A stretch of 18,617 nt of DNA. Origin: Puniceicoccales bacterium. Its GTDB lineage: Bacteria > Verrucomicrobiota > Verrucomicrobiia > Opitutales > JAIRKQ01. The stretch spans positions 1-18,617 of the forward strand of contig JAIRMI010000036.1 in NCBI GenBank assembly GCA_031258795.1. Reading direction: 5' to 3'. The notes under the pieces were generated by a model that saw only the letters and a program-made list of their open reading frames with translations, had not been told where the DNA came from and did no database searches. Position numbers and translations under genes: made by a program. Of this stretch, positions 7,966 through 15,955 are shown piece by piece. Each line of letters opens with the position of its first letter. Within the stretch, counting starts at the first letter, position 1.

Positions 7966-9987
7966 TTACGGGGTGAGCATCTGGCGAAAATTTGACTTGA
8001 TTTGCGGCTTCTGAAATTTTACCCCGTTTGGGGTTATGGTGCGAGCGGTGACGAATATCAGCAAATTTCGCTTTTGCGTCGTTTCACTCTTGGATCTGAA
8101 CAATCTTCCCAAGAGTGGAATATCGCCCAGAATTGGGATTTTATCGTTGACGGTCTTGATTTCTTCCCTCGTCAAGCCGCCCATTACGACGGTCCAGCCG
8201 TTTTGCACAGTAACTTCCGTGCGAATTTCTCTAGTGGAGAAGACGGGCTGGTAAAATCCAGAGGGAAGGTAGACCGTGCTTCCGCCGGCAACGGCTACGC
8301 TCATACCGCCATATTCCATAAATTTTTCAAATTCAGTGACCTTTGGTTCCAATTTTAAGCTGATGTTTGTGTCGTCTTCCACGATTGGTGTTACGCGCAT
8401 TTCAACGCCGATGTTTCTCGTAGTAAAATCCCGTGGAGTACCGGCCGTGATGGTTACACCTGCCGATGTGGCGTTGTAAAGCGACGATCCACTGCCCACT
8501 TCCGAACGTGTTTCACCGTAACTTTGTGGATAGCGCAGTTCCTGTGCCACGACGATATTTGCCGTTTTGCCGGATAGTACGGTTAGCTTTGGAGCGCTCA
8601 TCAGGTCGGATCCAGTTTTTTGCTCAAGCGCGCGAATCATCAGATTTACCTGTATGCGGTCGATTACGCCGAGAAAGCTTCCCAATGGTACGCTTTCAGT
8701 GCCAATGTTTATTTGCCCGGGCAGGGTTGGCGGTTGATTATTGATGGGTATTGAATCCGGTGGATTAGATATCACAATCTTACCATCTCCGAGTGATGAA
8801 TTGGAGGGAGCGAAAGCTTGGGCTAAGGTTCTCAAATTGTCCACATCGGAGTTCTTGTCCGTCGAAACACCCGTGTTTGCCTGGCCTCGATCTTTGTTTA
8901 AGCGATTTGAAACATTCCAGCGAAAAGCGAGTTCATCAAGGGCCCCTTGGGTCACTTCCAAGAATTTAGCCTCAATTTCCACCTGCCGCGTTTGACTATA
9001 TTTTTGTAGAATGCGCTCGATGCGCTGTAGGTTTTTTAGGGTATGGGTGACGATTAGTTGGGAACCGTCAAAGGCCAAATTGCTATTGGGAACGGTATTA
9101 AATTCAACTCCTGCGCGCACGAAAAAATTCTTAATGGCTGTTTCTTCTTCGAGGATGGCTGTTTTTGTTTCATCCACAGCGCCGCGATCCCAATTTTGCT
9201 GGCCACTCATGCGTATGACCGTTGCCCGCGAAACGGGAAAAAATTTAGTTTCAAGTTGCTCGTGTAGAAGCTTTTCATCGCCGATTATTACAGCATCGGG
9301 GGTGTGGTCGCATTTGTAATTTGCCGCTTGGCTAACGTAGAACAGAAGGCGCTCGAGGGAAATATTGCGCAGGTTCAATGTGATCCTAGGTTCATTTTCT
9401 GCGCTTGGGCACAGCAGAACAATATTTACTCCTTTTTCGTAAGGATCTTCGGTCGTTGTGTCATATTTTATGGACAATTCGGTAATCATTTCTACCGCCT
9501 GGCTTATGGGGATATTGATAAAATGAGCCTGGGGAATAATGATTTCCGCCAACTTGGTTACGGTTGAATTTGCGCTTATGCTATTGTTTAATGGAAGACT
9601 GTCAGTTTCATCAGTGGATTCCTCAATTTTCCACGCTTCACCTACGTCGTTCAACATTTCTGTCCGCACGTTTTTGTACTCTCCCTTGATTTCACGCTCC
9701 ATGGCAGTTTCTATCATTGAGCGCAGTGTGCGAGATTTTTCATCATTTGGGTAAAATTGAAGGTGCTTATTGATGGCGGCGTAGGCTTTTTCTAAGTCGT
9801 CATTTATAAAAAGAGTTCGCGCACGGATGTACAGAAAGTCCTGATTTTCAGATGAAATTGCTTGAAACGGAGTTGCCGCTTTAGTCTTATTTTTCGGTTT
9901 GTGCCTGAAATTTCCCAAAGCAACGCCCCAGTTTGCTAAGCACAGCACCAGTCCCATGCTAATTATCCTAGATATTTTGTGTTTCAC
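7966..9987 (-). CDS. Secretin of the type II secretion/type IV pilus family (GspD/PilQ; Amuc_1098-like)
   Basis: 673 aa. An outer-membrane gated channel for pilus or secreted-protein passage. It starts at a GTG (9985-9987) followed directly by a Sec signal peptide (basic MKHK, hydrophobic core to about residue 25). A short TPR-like helical region follows (about 45-105), then an N0/secretin short domain (about 150-250), an N1-type domain (about 285-345), and the C-terminal secretin barrel (about 440-655). Hallmarks include SAPKLTVLSGKTANI (464-478) and the late VPILGDIPLLGRLF-like block (617-630), here K-I-P-I-L-G-D-I-P-L-L-G-R-L-F. The N-terminal TPR-like region is what recalls the Verrucomicrobial secretins. 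It is convergent with the GspF-like gene rather than in one operon with it. Confidence 0.92.
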   Translation of the reverse strand: MKHKISRIISMGLVLCLANWGVALGNFRHKPKNKTKAATPFQAISSENQDFLYIRARTLFINDDLEKAYAAINKHLQFYPNDEKSRTLRSMIETAMEREIKGEYKNVRTEMLNDVGEAWKIEESTDETDSLPLNNSISANSTVTKLAEIIIPQAHFINIPISQAVEMITELSIKYDTTTEDPYEKGVNIVLLCPSAENEPRITLNLRNISLERLLFYVSQAANYKCDHTPDAVIIGDEKLLHEQLETKFFPVSRATVIRMSGQQNWDRGAVDETKTAILEEETAIKNFFVRAGVEFNTVPNSNLAFDGSQLIVTHTLKNLQRIERILQKYSQTRQVEIEAKFLEVTQGALDELAFRWNVSNRLNKDRGQANTGVSTDKNSDVDNLRTLAQAFAPSNSSLGDGKIVISNPPDSIPINNQPPTLPGQINIGTESVPLGSFLGVIDRIQVNLMIRALEQKTGSDLMSAPKLTVLSGKTANIVVAQELRYPQSYGETRSEVGSGSSLYNATSAGVTITAGTPRDFTTRNIGVEMRVTPIVEDDTNISLKLEPKVTEFEKFMEYGGMSVAVAGGSTVYLPSGFYQPVFSTREIRTEVTVQNGWTVVMGGLTREEIKTVNDKIPILGDIPLLGRLFRSKSETTQKRNLLIFVTARTITPNGVKFQKPQIKSNFRQMLTP

Positions 9988-10155
9988 ATAGGAAATTTAC
10001 TAAAAATTTATAAAGTTTCAACACAAACAGAATTGCCTACGAACTTTTTGACGTTTTTTATGCTTATGTGCTCACCATGCAACCGCAAGAAACTTGCATT
10101 TATTTGCATTGACAAAATATTCAAATATCCGATGACACGGTAAACATTATACAAA
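9988..10155. promoter_or_regulatory. Divergent promoter region between secretin and symporter genes
   Basis: This 168-bp AT-rich spacer separates two genes transcribed away from each other, so it should hold both promoters. A perfect -35-like TTGACA lies at 10109-10114 facing the symporter, but no good -10 sits 16-18 bp downstream. Facing the secretin there is TATAAA in an AT-rich stretch, without a matching -35. Neither gene has a clear Shine-Dalgarno sequence. Confidence 0.35.
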
Positions 10156-11361
10156 ATGGGCAATGATACAAAATTTTCTAGGAAGATGGTTTTTTACGCC
10201 ATTGCAATCTTGGCCGGAATATATTGTGGATTTACGGAAATTCAATTTTTGGGACAAATTGGAAAATTTTGTTCCGAAGTGTTTATAAGGATGTTTAGGT
10301 GCATAAGCATGCCCATTATTTCTCTTTCCGTCATAGTGGCCCTTTTTCACTACAGCTCTAACAAAGAAATGTCAGCAATTTGGAAGAAAACGCTGTTCTA
10401 CACGTTAGTAACAACGGTAATAGCTGCGTCAGTGGCCGCTATTTTGTACGTTACTATCAAGCCCTCCAATGTTAACATTGCCATTCCGGAAAACATTGAC
10501 GTTGGATCGCAAAATAATTACACACAATACCTTTTGGAAATTATGCCCAGCAGTATCCTTGAGGCATTTTTAGAACATAAAGTTTTAAGCGTTCTACTTG
10601 TGAGCGTCATCATCGGAGTTTCAATAGGACTCATAAAGGATAACAAAGCCAAAAATTCGGTTATTTTATTTTTCAAAGGGATGCACGATGTATTCTTCGT
10701 CATAACGAAATTTATAGTGAAAATACTCCCCATTGGACTGTTTGGCTTTATCACTGTTAGCATACGTGAATCAAGGGGAAATGTCGATTTAATGGGTATG
10801 GGCGCCTATTTCCTCATCGTGGTGCTGGCAAACATTCTCCAAGGTACCATAGTTTTGCCCATTTTTTTGGCATGTAAGAAAATCAATCCATTGCGCGCGT
10901 TTAGGGCGATGTTACCAGCGTTATCTGTCGCATTTTTTTCGAAATCATCCGCTGCAACCCTACCTGTCACCATGGAAATGGCGGAAACAAAATTGGGCGT
11001 AAGCCCTAAAATTAGCAAATTTACCCTGCCACTCTGTACGACTATAAACATGAATGGCTGTGCGGCATTCATATTTACGACAGTTATTTATCTAATGCAA
11101 AATTACGGAGTAGCGATTACACCGATTACCCTATTGACTTGGGTCATCATAGCAACCATAGCGGCCGTTGGCAATGCTGGTGTGCCCATGGGGTGTTTTT
11201 TCCTCAGTGCAAGTCTGCTATCCTCTATCGGCATCCCCATACCTCTAATGGGTGTCATATTGCCATTTTACAGCATCATAGACATGATAGAAACAGCGCT
11301 CAACGTATGGTCAGATTCGTGCGTAACTGCCATTGTAAATAAGACATTTGCCGGGCACTAA
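10156..11361 (+). CDS. Dicarboxylate/amino acid:cation symporter (DAACS/SLC1 family)
   Basis: 401 aa, polytopic inner-membrane carrier with the GltPh fold. Hairpin 1 is FSKSSAATLPVTM (261-273), TM7 is TTINMNGCAAF (295-305), hairpin 2 is VGNAGVPMG (338-346) and TM8 is IDMIETALNVWSD (375-387). Compared with GltPh, the TM8 Asp that holds the substrate amino group (Asp394; here Asp376), Thr398 (Thr380), Asn401 (Asn383) and Asp405 (Asp387) are kept. The Arg397 that binds an acidic side chain is Glu379 here, and the NMDGT motif has become NMNGC (Asp to Asn300). An acidic amino acid or dicarboxylate substrate is therefore doubtful; a neutral or basic one is possible. It appears monocistronic or joined to the nitroreductase 157 bp downstream. 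Confidence 0.9.
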   Translation: MGNDTKFSRKMVFYAIAILAGIYCGFTEIQFLGQIGKFCSEVFIRMFRCISMPIISLSVIVALFHYSSNKEMSAIWKKTLFYTLVTTVIAASVAAILYVTIKPSNVNIAIPENIDVGSQNNYTQYLLEIMPSSILEAFLEHKVLSVLLVSVIIGVSIGLIKDNKAKNSVILFFKGMHDVFFVITKFIVKILPIGLFGFITVSIRESRGNVDLMGMGAYFLIVVLANILQGTIVLPIFLACKKINPLRAFRAMLPALSVAFFSKSSAATLPVTMEMAETKLGVSPKISKFTLPLCTTINMNGCAAFIFTTVIYLMQNYGVAITPITLLTWVIIATIAAVGNAGVPMGCFFLSASLLSSIGIPIPLMGVILPFYSIIDMIETALNVWSDSCVTAIVNKTFAGH

Positions 11362-11518
11362 TTCTACTATAAACGCCATAAAAGAGAGAAAAAGGTGTTG
11401 AAAATGCGAAACTCGCCCTTTTGGCAAAAGCTGACTAAATAAAAGCGCAGATTTCGTAAAATTTTAAATAAAAACGAAATTGTTTGCAAGATGTTTGCCG
11501 TTTCCTAGCATCCATCCC

Positions 11519-12019
11519 ATGGATACGATCTTAAAAAGGCACAGTGTTAGGAGTTTCTCCGCGAAATCAATTGACGACGCAACCATCGAGAAAATTTTAC
11601 ATGCTGGAATGTCAGCGCCTTCGGCCATGGGGTCTAAGCCCTGGCATTTCATTGTCATATCGGATCGCGACGTGATGAACGCCGTAACCAGAATACATCC
11701 CTATGCGCAAATGTTGTTGCAAGCACAGCGCGCTATTTTGGTGTGTGGAGATGAGGATGCTGAAATTTTACCGGAGTTTTTTCAGCAAAACTGTGCGGCG
11801 GCAACGGAAAACGTTCTAATTGCGGCGACGAGTTTCGGTTTGGGCTCCGTTTGGGTTGGCTTATATCCGAATGAGCAATATCGCCAGGACTTTAAAAGGT
11901 TGTTCAATTTACCGAATAGCATCGAACCATTTGCCCTTGTACCCCTTGGATTTTCTGATCAGACTCTGCAACCGTTAAATCGTTTTGACTCATCGCGGGT
12001 GCACTTCAACGGGTGGTAG
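11519..12019 (+). CDS. Nitroreductase family protein (FMN-dependent)
   Basis: 166 aa from the ATG at 11519. A small flavin reductase of the nitroreductase superfamily, normally a homodimer using NAD(P)H. The N-terminal phrase LKRHSVRSFSAKSID carries the Arg-x-Ser-x-Arg FMN-phosphate motif. SAPSAMGSKPWHFIVI is the second conserved block, and FGLGSVWVGLYPN (residues 107-119 from this ATG) the third, followed by a typical VPLGF. An upstream in-frame TTG at 11480 would add 13 residues that do not look like the family. The natural substrate cannot be told from sequence. A strong terminator follows about 120 bp downstream. Confidence 0.88.
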   Translation: MDTILKRHSVRSFSAKSIDDATIEKILHAGMSAPSAMGSKPWHFIVISDRDVMNAVTRIHPYAQMLLQAQRAILVCGDEDAEILPEFFQQNCAAATENVLIAATSFGLGSVWVGLYPNEQYRQDFKRLFNLPNSIEPFALVPLGFSDQTLQPLNRFDSSRVHFNGW

Positions 12020-12137
12020 TGACGGTGCTAAAGGGGAAATTATTTTAATTTTTTTGAACGAAAGGGCAAAGGGAGCGTCTATAGTTGTGAATCTGATAAT
12101 TGATTCAAGATTCGATTTAGTTTGTTCAGGAAGATTT

Positions 12138-12175
12138 AATAAGGCAGTGGTATCTAGCTACTGTCTTATTTTTTT
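12138..12175 (+). terminator. Intrinsic terminator downstream of nitroreductase gene
   Basis: An 11-bp stem, AATAAGGCAGT paired with ACTGTCTTATT (one G-U pair), has an 11-nt loop and is followed by a T-run on the plus strand. It lies between the convergent nitroreductase and tsf genes. The minus-strand read has a poorer T-run, but could also help stop the rpsB-tsf transcript. Confidence 0.8.
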
Positions 12176-12193
12176 ACAAAGCATCTACGGCAG

Positions 12194-12778
12194 TTATATT
12201 TGGTAGCGAACAAAGCGAGCAACTTTTATGTTTTCGCCGATTTTGCTAATCCACTCTGCGATATAAGATTCCACGGTCTGTTCCTGGTTTTTTACGAATG
12301 GCTGCCTTAGCAAGCATTGTTCTCCATACCATTTCGCGAGTTTACCTTCAATGATCTTTTCGATGGCGTTTGCCGGCTTTTCCTTACACTGCTCCGCCGC
12401 AATTTCCCTTTCTTTGGCTACGTCTTCCTCCGGGATTTCCTCGGGAGAAATGTACTTTGGTGACATTGCAGCAATGTGCATGCATATATCCTTTGCCAAC
12501 TTCAGAAATTCTTCATTTTTGGCGACAAAATCGGTTTCGCATTTTAATTCAAGCAGTACACCGACGCGGGCTCCTGGGTGTATGTAGGCCTGGATAACAC
12601 CTTCACTGACATCGCGCCCCACTTTTTTTTCAGCGGAAGCAATACCTCGCTTTTTAAGGATTACCGTTGCTTCGTCAAAATTGCCACTGGCCTCGACAAG
12701 TGCTTTTTTGCACTCCATCAAACCGGCTCCAGTCCTTTGCCTGAGTTCATTTACCATGCTCGCTGTTACGCTACTCAC
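12194..12778 (-). CDS. tsf: Translation elongation factor Ts
   Basis: 194 aa. The nucleotide exchange factor for EF-Tu. The N-terminal UBA-like motif VNELRQRTGAGLMECKKAL (9-27) and the core TDFVAKN (82-88), which contacts EF-Tu, are intact. At 194 aa it is of the short type (E. coli is 283 aa; Thermus is also short), lacking the second core subdomain and coiled-coil extension. The start is GTG at 12778, with AGGAG 7 nt upstream; this GTG sits in GTGAGTAG, which also holds the rpsB stop. The universal rpsB-tsf order supports the call. Confidence 0.96.
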   Translation of the reverse strand: MSSVTASMVNELRQRTGAGLMECKKALVEASGNFDEATVILKKRGIASAEKKVGRDVSEGVIQAYIHPGARVGVLLELKCETDFVAKNEEFLKLAKDICMHIAAMSPKYISPEEIPEEDVAKEREIAAEQCKEKPANAIEKIIEGKLAKWYGEQCLLRQPFVKNQEQTVESYIAEWISKIGENIKVARFVRYQI

Positions 12779-13661
12779 TTTGTGTCTCCTTGCCTTTTTT
12801 TTCTTCGTTTACAATTTTCTTTGTCAATGGACGCTTGCGCTTCGATTTAATCGCGGGCTTTTCTCCGCTTTCCGCCTCCATGGTTTCCGTGTCTATGCTC
12901 GTGTCTATGGTCACGTCTGGTTCAATGGAGACAAGCTCTTCCTTGCTTATTAGTTTTTTCGCGTCGCCCTGCTTGGCCGTGCGCTGAGACAAGCCATCTT
13001 GCACACCTTCGAGCAGGATTCCGAGAATTAGGCGAATGGACTTTACGGAATCGTCATTTGTCGGGATTGGATATTCGACTAAGGTCGGATCGGAATTTGT
13101 GTCAACCATGGCAATTACCGGAATGCCAACACGGCTTGCCTCGGCTACGGCGATATATTCGTGCTTTATGTCTATGACAAACAATGCTCCCGGCAGTGAT
13201 TCGATCTTCATCATGCCTTCGAAATTGTTATGCATTTTATGCATTACGCGCTTGATAGAAGCTTCTTCTTTCTTTGGCAGCTTAGCAAGTTCTCCTTCTT
13301 CTTCCATTTTGAGAAATTTTTTATACTTCAGCAAACTGCGCTCAATCGTCTGAAAATTCGTTAATGTGCCGCCCAACCAACGATTTGCGCAAAATGGCAT
13401 CTCCACTGCGCCCGCCCCTTCTTTCACGATATCCCGCGCTTGTTTTTTAGTCCCAACGAACCAAATATCCTGACCAGATGCGGTTAAATTTCTCATAAAA
13501 TCCCACGCTTTGTCAATTTGTTCGCAAGTTTTTTCGAGATTTATGATACTTATGCCGCCTCTATGGTCATATATGTAGGGACGCGTTTTTGGGTTCCAGC
13601 GTTTTCGCTGATGTCCGACATGAACACCCGCCTCAAACAATTCTTTGGGTGAAGTTCTCAT
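12771..13661 (-). CDS. rpsB: 30S ribosomal protein S2
   Basis: 296 aa from the ATG at 13661, chosen because AAGGAG lies 6 nt upstream and the protein then starts MRTSPKELFEAGVHVGHQ as in other S2 proteins. An ATG/GTG further up (13703) would add 14 unrelated residues. Conserved blocks are VHVGHQRKRWNPKTRPYIY, FVGTKKQAR, NRWLGGTLTNFQTI and PGALFVIDIKHEYIAVAEA, with IPVIAMVDTNSDP near the end of the globular part. A charged tail of about 60 residues, rich in Glu, Thr and Lys, extends beyond the usual S2 core and is probably disordered. The stop overlaps tsf by 8 nt. Confidence 0.97.
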   Translation of the reverse strand: MRTSPKELFEAGVHVGHQRKRWNPKTRPYIYDHRGGISIINLEKTCEQIDKAWDFMRNLTASGQDIWFVGTKKQARDIVKEGAGAVEMPFCANRWLGGTLTNFQTIERSLLKYKKFLKMEEEGELAKLPKKEEASIKRVMHKMHNNFEGMMKIESLPGALFVIDIKHEYIAVAEASRVGIPVIAMVDTNSDPTLVEYPIPTNDDSVKSIRLILGILLEGVQDGLSQRTAKQGDAKKLISKEELVSIEPDVTIDTSIDTETMEAESGEKPAIKSKRKRPLTKKIVNEEKKGKETQSE

Positions 13662-13735
13662 AATTAGCTCCTTATTCGGTGAACAAGCACACCAAGCCAC
13701 CAAACCTCGGATTTTTTTGTTAAATTATGGATGCA

Positions 13736-13762
13736 ATCATAGAAAAAAAATACCACTCGCAA
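13736..13762 (-). promoter_or_regulatory. Candidate sigma70 promoter of rpsB-tsf
   Basis: On the minus strand TTGCGA (13757-13762) and TATGAT (13736-13741) resemble -35 and -10 boxes, 75 bp upstream of the rpsB start. The -10 match is good (5 of 6), but the spacer is only 15 bp, shorter than the preferred 17, so this is a candidate only. The rest of the 13704-13959 spacer shows no other clear signal. Confidence 0.35.
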
Positions 13763-13959
13763 GCAAAAATTAAAAAACTTTACATCTAATTTCGCCAAAT
13801 ATCCCCACAATTTTAGTACTTTAATACCTCATATACGGTACGGTAAGAGACAATCGCGGTGCAGCAATTCTTTGAATACAACCGCCACAACCCTTTCGTT
13901 GCTTCACTATAAATGTCTTCCCCACTTATCGCTAAATTTATTTAGACGAAAACTTACAG

Positions 13960-14739
13960 TTACAGGACATCGCAGGAGTCTGCATATTCACGCCGTGTCA
14001 TCAGGGGAGTGCTATTACTTTTACAATAGGTATAACCAATGCCGTGAAGGGTGCGTAACCTATCCATTGAACAATCGTTGTTCTTGAAAATTTGGCGCAG
14101 TTTTACGATGTACTGATCCATCGACCGGCTGCGTACGTTCGCATGCTCGCCCCATACGCTGTGTATTATGTTTTTCCTGCTCAGAATTACGTCGGCATTG
14201 TAGGCAAAATGTTTTAGGATTCCAATTTCTTTTTTACCGATGCGCACTTTATTCTTATTCGGAAAAATGATGTGCATAAAAGCTGGCGATATCTTAGCAT
14301 CGCAAAACTCGAAGTCGTCATCATTCAGTGCCACATTGCCCGTTATGGAGAAGTCGCCGGAAAGCGATGTTCGCTTCAAAACAGCGCGCACGCGTGCTAC
14401 CAACTCGGTGAAGCTGAAAGGCTTTGTGACAAAATCGTCTGCGCCGACATCGAAGCCTTTCAACTTGTAAAATTCGTCGGAAAATCCGGTTAAAAAGATG
14501 ACAGGTGTTGAAATTCCCTCGCTACGCAGCTGATGTATGACGTTAAATCCATCCACATCTGGCAAGTTGATGTCCAAAAGAATCACGCTTGCGAAATTGC
14601 GTTTAAGGAAGTTTACTGTGTCGGTTCCGTTTTGGAACACTTGCACGTTCAAGCCTGACAAATTAAGCTGCTTAGTCAAGACTTCAGTCAGCTGAGAGTC
14701 ATCTTCTGCGATTAGAATTAAGGGTTTTGTTTTTTGCAT
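13960..14739 (-). CDS. OmpR/PhoB-family response regulator
   Basis: 259 aa from the ATG at 14739, or 266 aa from a GTG at 14760. An N-terminal receiver domain opens with ILIAEDDSQL. Numbering from the GTG, the acidic pocket is Glu19/Asp20/Asp21, the phosphorylated Asp63 is in ILLDINLPDVDG, and Thr91 and Lys113 (TKPF) complete the switch. The C-terminal winged helix (about 170-247) has the recognition-helix phrase SRSMDQYIVKLRQIF and the ending LHGIGYTY. An extra tail of about 20 residues follows. It acts as a phosphorylation-controlled DNA-binding regulator. No adjacent kinase gene is present, so it is an orphan here. A weak TTGACT (14784-14789) and TGTAGT (14763-14768) pair, spaced 15 bp, might be its promoter. 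Confidence 0.92.
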   Translation of the reverse strand: MQKTKPLILIAEDDSQLTEVLTKQLNLSGLNVQVFQNGTDTVNFLKRNFASVILLDINLPDVDGFNVIHQLRSEGISTPVIFLTGFSDEFYKLKGFDVGADDFVTKPFSFTELVARVRAVLKRTSLSGDFSITGNVALNDDDFEFCDAKISPAFMHIIFPNKNKVRIGKKEIGILKHFAYNADVILSRKNIIHSVWGEHANVRSRSMDQYIVKLRQIFKNNDCSMDRLRTLHGIGYTYCKSNSTPLMTRREYADSCDVL

Positions 14740-14760
14740 AAAAAAGATCAGTATGCTCAC

Positions 14761-15124
14761 TGACTACAGGGTGGGGTAAAAAAAGTCAAAGTTTTTTTTA
14801 AAAAAATATAGGAACATCAAGATTTTGGGAAAAATTTTACGGTTATACCACATGGTGAAGCCGTTTTGCACACTCAGGCAGAGCTTATAAAATTTTCTAT
14901 TATTTAGCTAAGTACTTCACTAAGATGCAATTCAGACATGGTAAAAACAGATACATGGCTTCCATGCCTTCCTGATTTGGCATGAACAATTTTCAGTAAA
15001 ATAGCATATTATTAATATACGCAAGCCAGAAAAATTATTATCGTTTTTAATCTGCAGGTGAGTAAACTTTACAAACCAGGTCTTCAGGCTCACTAGGTAA
15101 AATAGCAACAACCTGTTCTTGAGT
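14761..15124. other. AT-rich intergenic region upstream of the response regulator
   Basis: No gene is supported in this 364-bp stretch. It carries the possible response-regulator promoter near 14763-14789 and a short hairpin CATGCC/GGCATG (14963-14968 and 14979-14984). A 76-codon minus-strand frame at 14932-15162 overlaps the next gene and has no ribosome binding site or recognisable content, so it is not called. Confidence 0.4.
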
Positions 15125-15955
15125 TTATTTTGTTGTGGACGCATCAGTGACAGTATCCGCATTCGCTACCGTCTCAGTCTCAGTTTCCTCTACTGCAACT
15201 TCCGTTGCCAAACATTGAGGTTTTTTCTCGCAAAAAGGGCTTACTAGGAACGGTCTTGCTTTTTGAACTTCAAACACTGCACTTATGACTCCGCCTATTA
15301 TGCAAATAATCGGACTCGCGCCAAAAATCCTATTCTCAATAAGAGATAGCAATCCAGCCAAAGCACTTATGGCAGTACCTGCCAAAGCGCGTTTATTCGG
15401 AGTTTCGTCTCCATTTTGGATATGCCTTTCCAGCAATGGTCTGATGACTCTCAATATTACGCAAGTAATCGGACCCATGCCAAAAATCCTATTCTTAATG
15501 AGAGATAGCAATTCAGCTAAAGCACTTATGGCAGCACCTGCCAAAGCGCGTTTACCCGGAGTTTCGTCTCCATTTTGGATATATCTTTCCAGGAACGGTC
15601 TGATGACTTCGCCAAATACGCAAATAATCAGACTCACGCCAAAAATCCTATTCACAATAAGAGAAGCCAATCCAGCTAAAGCACCTATAGCAGAGCTTTT
15701 TAAAGCGCGTTTACCCGGAGTTTCGTCTATATTTTGAATATGCCTTTCCAGTAACGGCCTGTCTGAAGTGCGAATAGGTTTTATGCCCCTGGCCATATCT
15801 TGAATTTCTCTATTATCTGCGTTAGTGGTGGCATAACCTAAAATACCACCTGCTGCGGCACCCCATATCACACTTGCCAAAGTAGTTGTGCTTACCAAGT
15901 TAGTGCCTGCTTGTACTAAAACTGAGCCAATTATTTTAGTAAAAAATCCAATCAT
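15125..15955 (-). CDS. Unrecognised membrane-associated protein with three 53-residue repeats
   Basis: 276 aa; I do not recognise the family. The N-terminus (1-45) is hydrophobic and glycine-rich (VIWGAAAGGILGYA, a glycine-zipper-like stretch) without a clear cleavage site. Residues 66-118, 119-171 and 172-224 are three repeats of exactly 53 residues each. Each opens R-P-x-L-E-R-x-I-Q-N, then D-E-T-P-x-K-R-A-L, a 17-residue hydrophobic helix, the turn N-R-I-F-G, and a second shorter hydrophobic helix. Each repeat thus looks like a polar linker plus a membrane hairpin. The last 45 residues are polar, with many Glu and Thr. An AAGG lies about 4 nt before the ATG. It lies in the accessory part next to another unknown membrane protein and an IS remnant. 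Pore-forming, host-membrane or envelope roles are all only conjecture. Confidence 0.75.
   Translation of the reverse strand: MIGFFTKIIGSVLVQAGTNLVSTTTLASVIWGAAAGGILGYATTNADNREIQDMARGIKPIRTSDRPLLERHIQNIDETPGKRALKSSAIGALAGLASLIVNRIFGVSLIICVFGEVIRPFLERYIQNGDETPGKRALAGAAISALAELLSLIKNRIFGMGPITCVILRVIRPLLERHIQNGDETPNKRALAGTAISALAGLLSLIENRIFGASPIICIIGGVISAVFEVQKARPFLVSPFCEKKPQCLATEVAVEETETETVANADTVTDASTTK
15284..15760 (-). repeat. Three tandem 159-bp repeats within the membrane protein gene
   Basis: In-frame direct repeats at 15602-15760, 15443-15601 and 15284-15442, encoding the three 53-residue units. All three keep the same length with no insertions. The second and third copies are the most alike at protein level; the first is more diverged in its middle. 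This suggests stepwise duplication by unequal crossover or slippage. Confidence 0.9.

Noticed and set aside
7753..7995. 80-codon plus-strand frame between SRP RNA and the secretin
   Set aside because: No ribosome binding site, no recognisable motif, and it runs into the 3' end of the secretin gene.
14932..15162. 76-codon minus-strand frame upstream of the response regulator
   Set aside because: It overlaps the repeat protein gene, has no ribosome binding site and no recognisable content.
15285..15737. 150-codon plus-strand frame opposite the repeat protein
   Set aside because: It is open only because the 159-bp repeats preserve the complementary frame; the minus strand has a start signal and coherent hydrophobic pattern.
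15285..15760. CRISPR-like array suggested by regular repeats
   Set aside because: The 159-bp units are contiguous coding repeats without unique spacers, and no cas genes are present.
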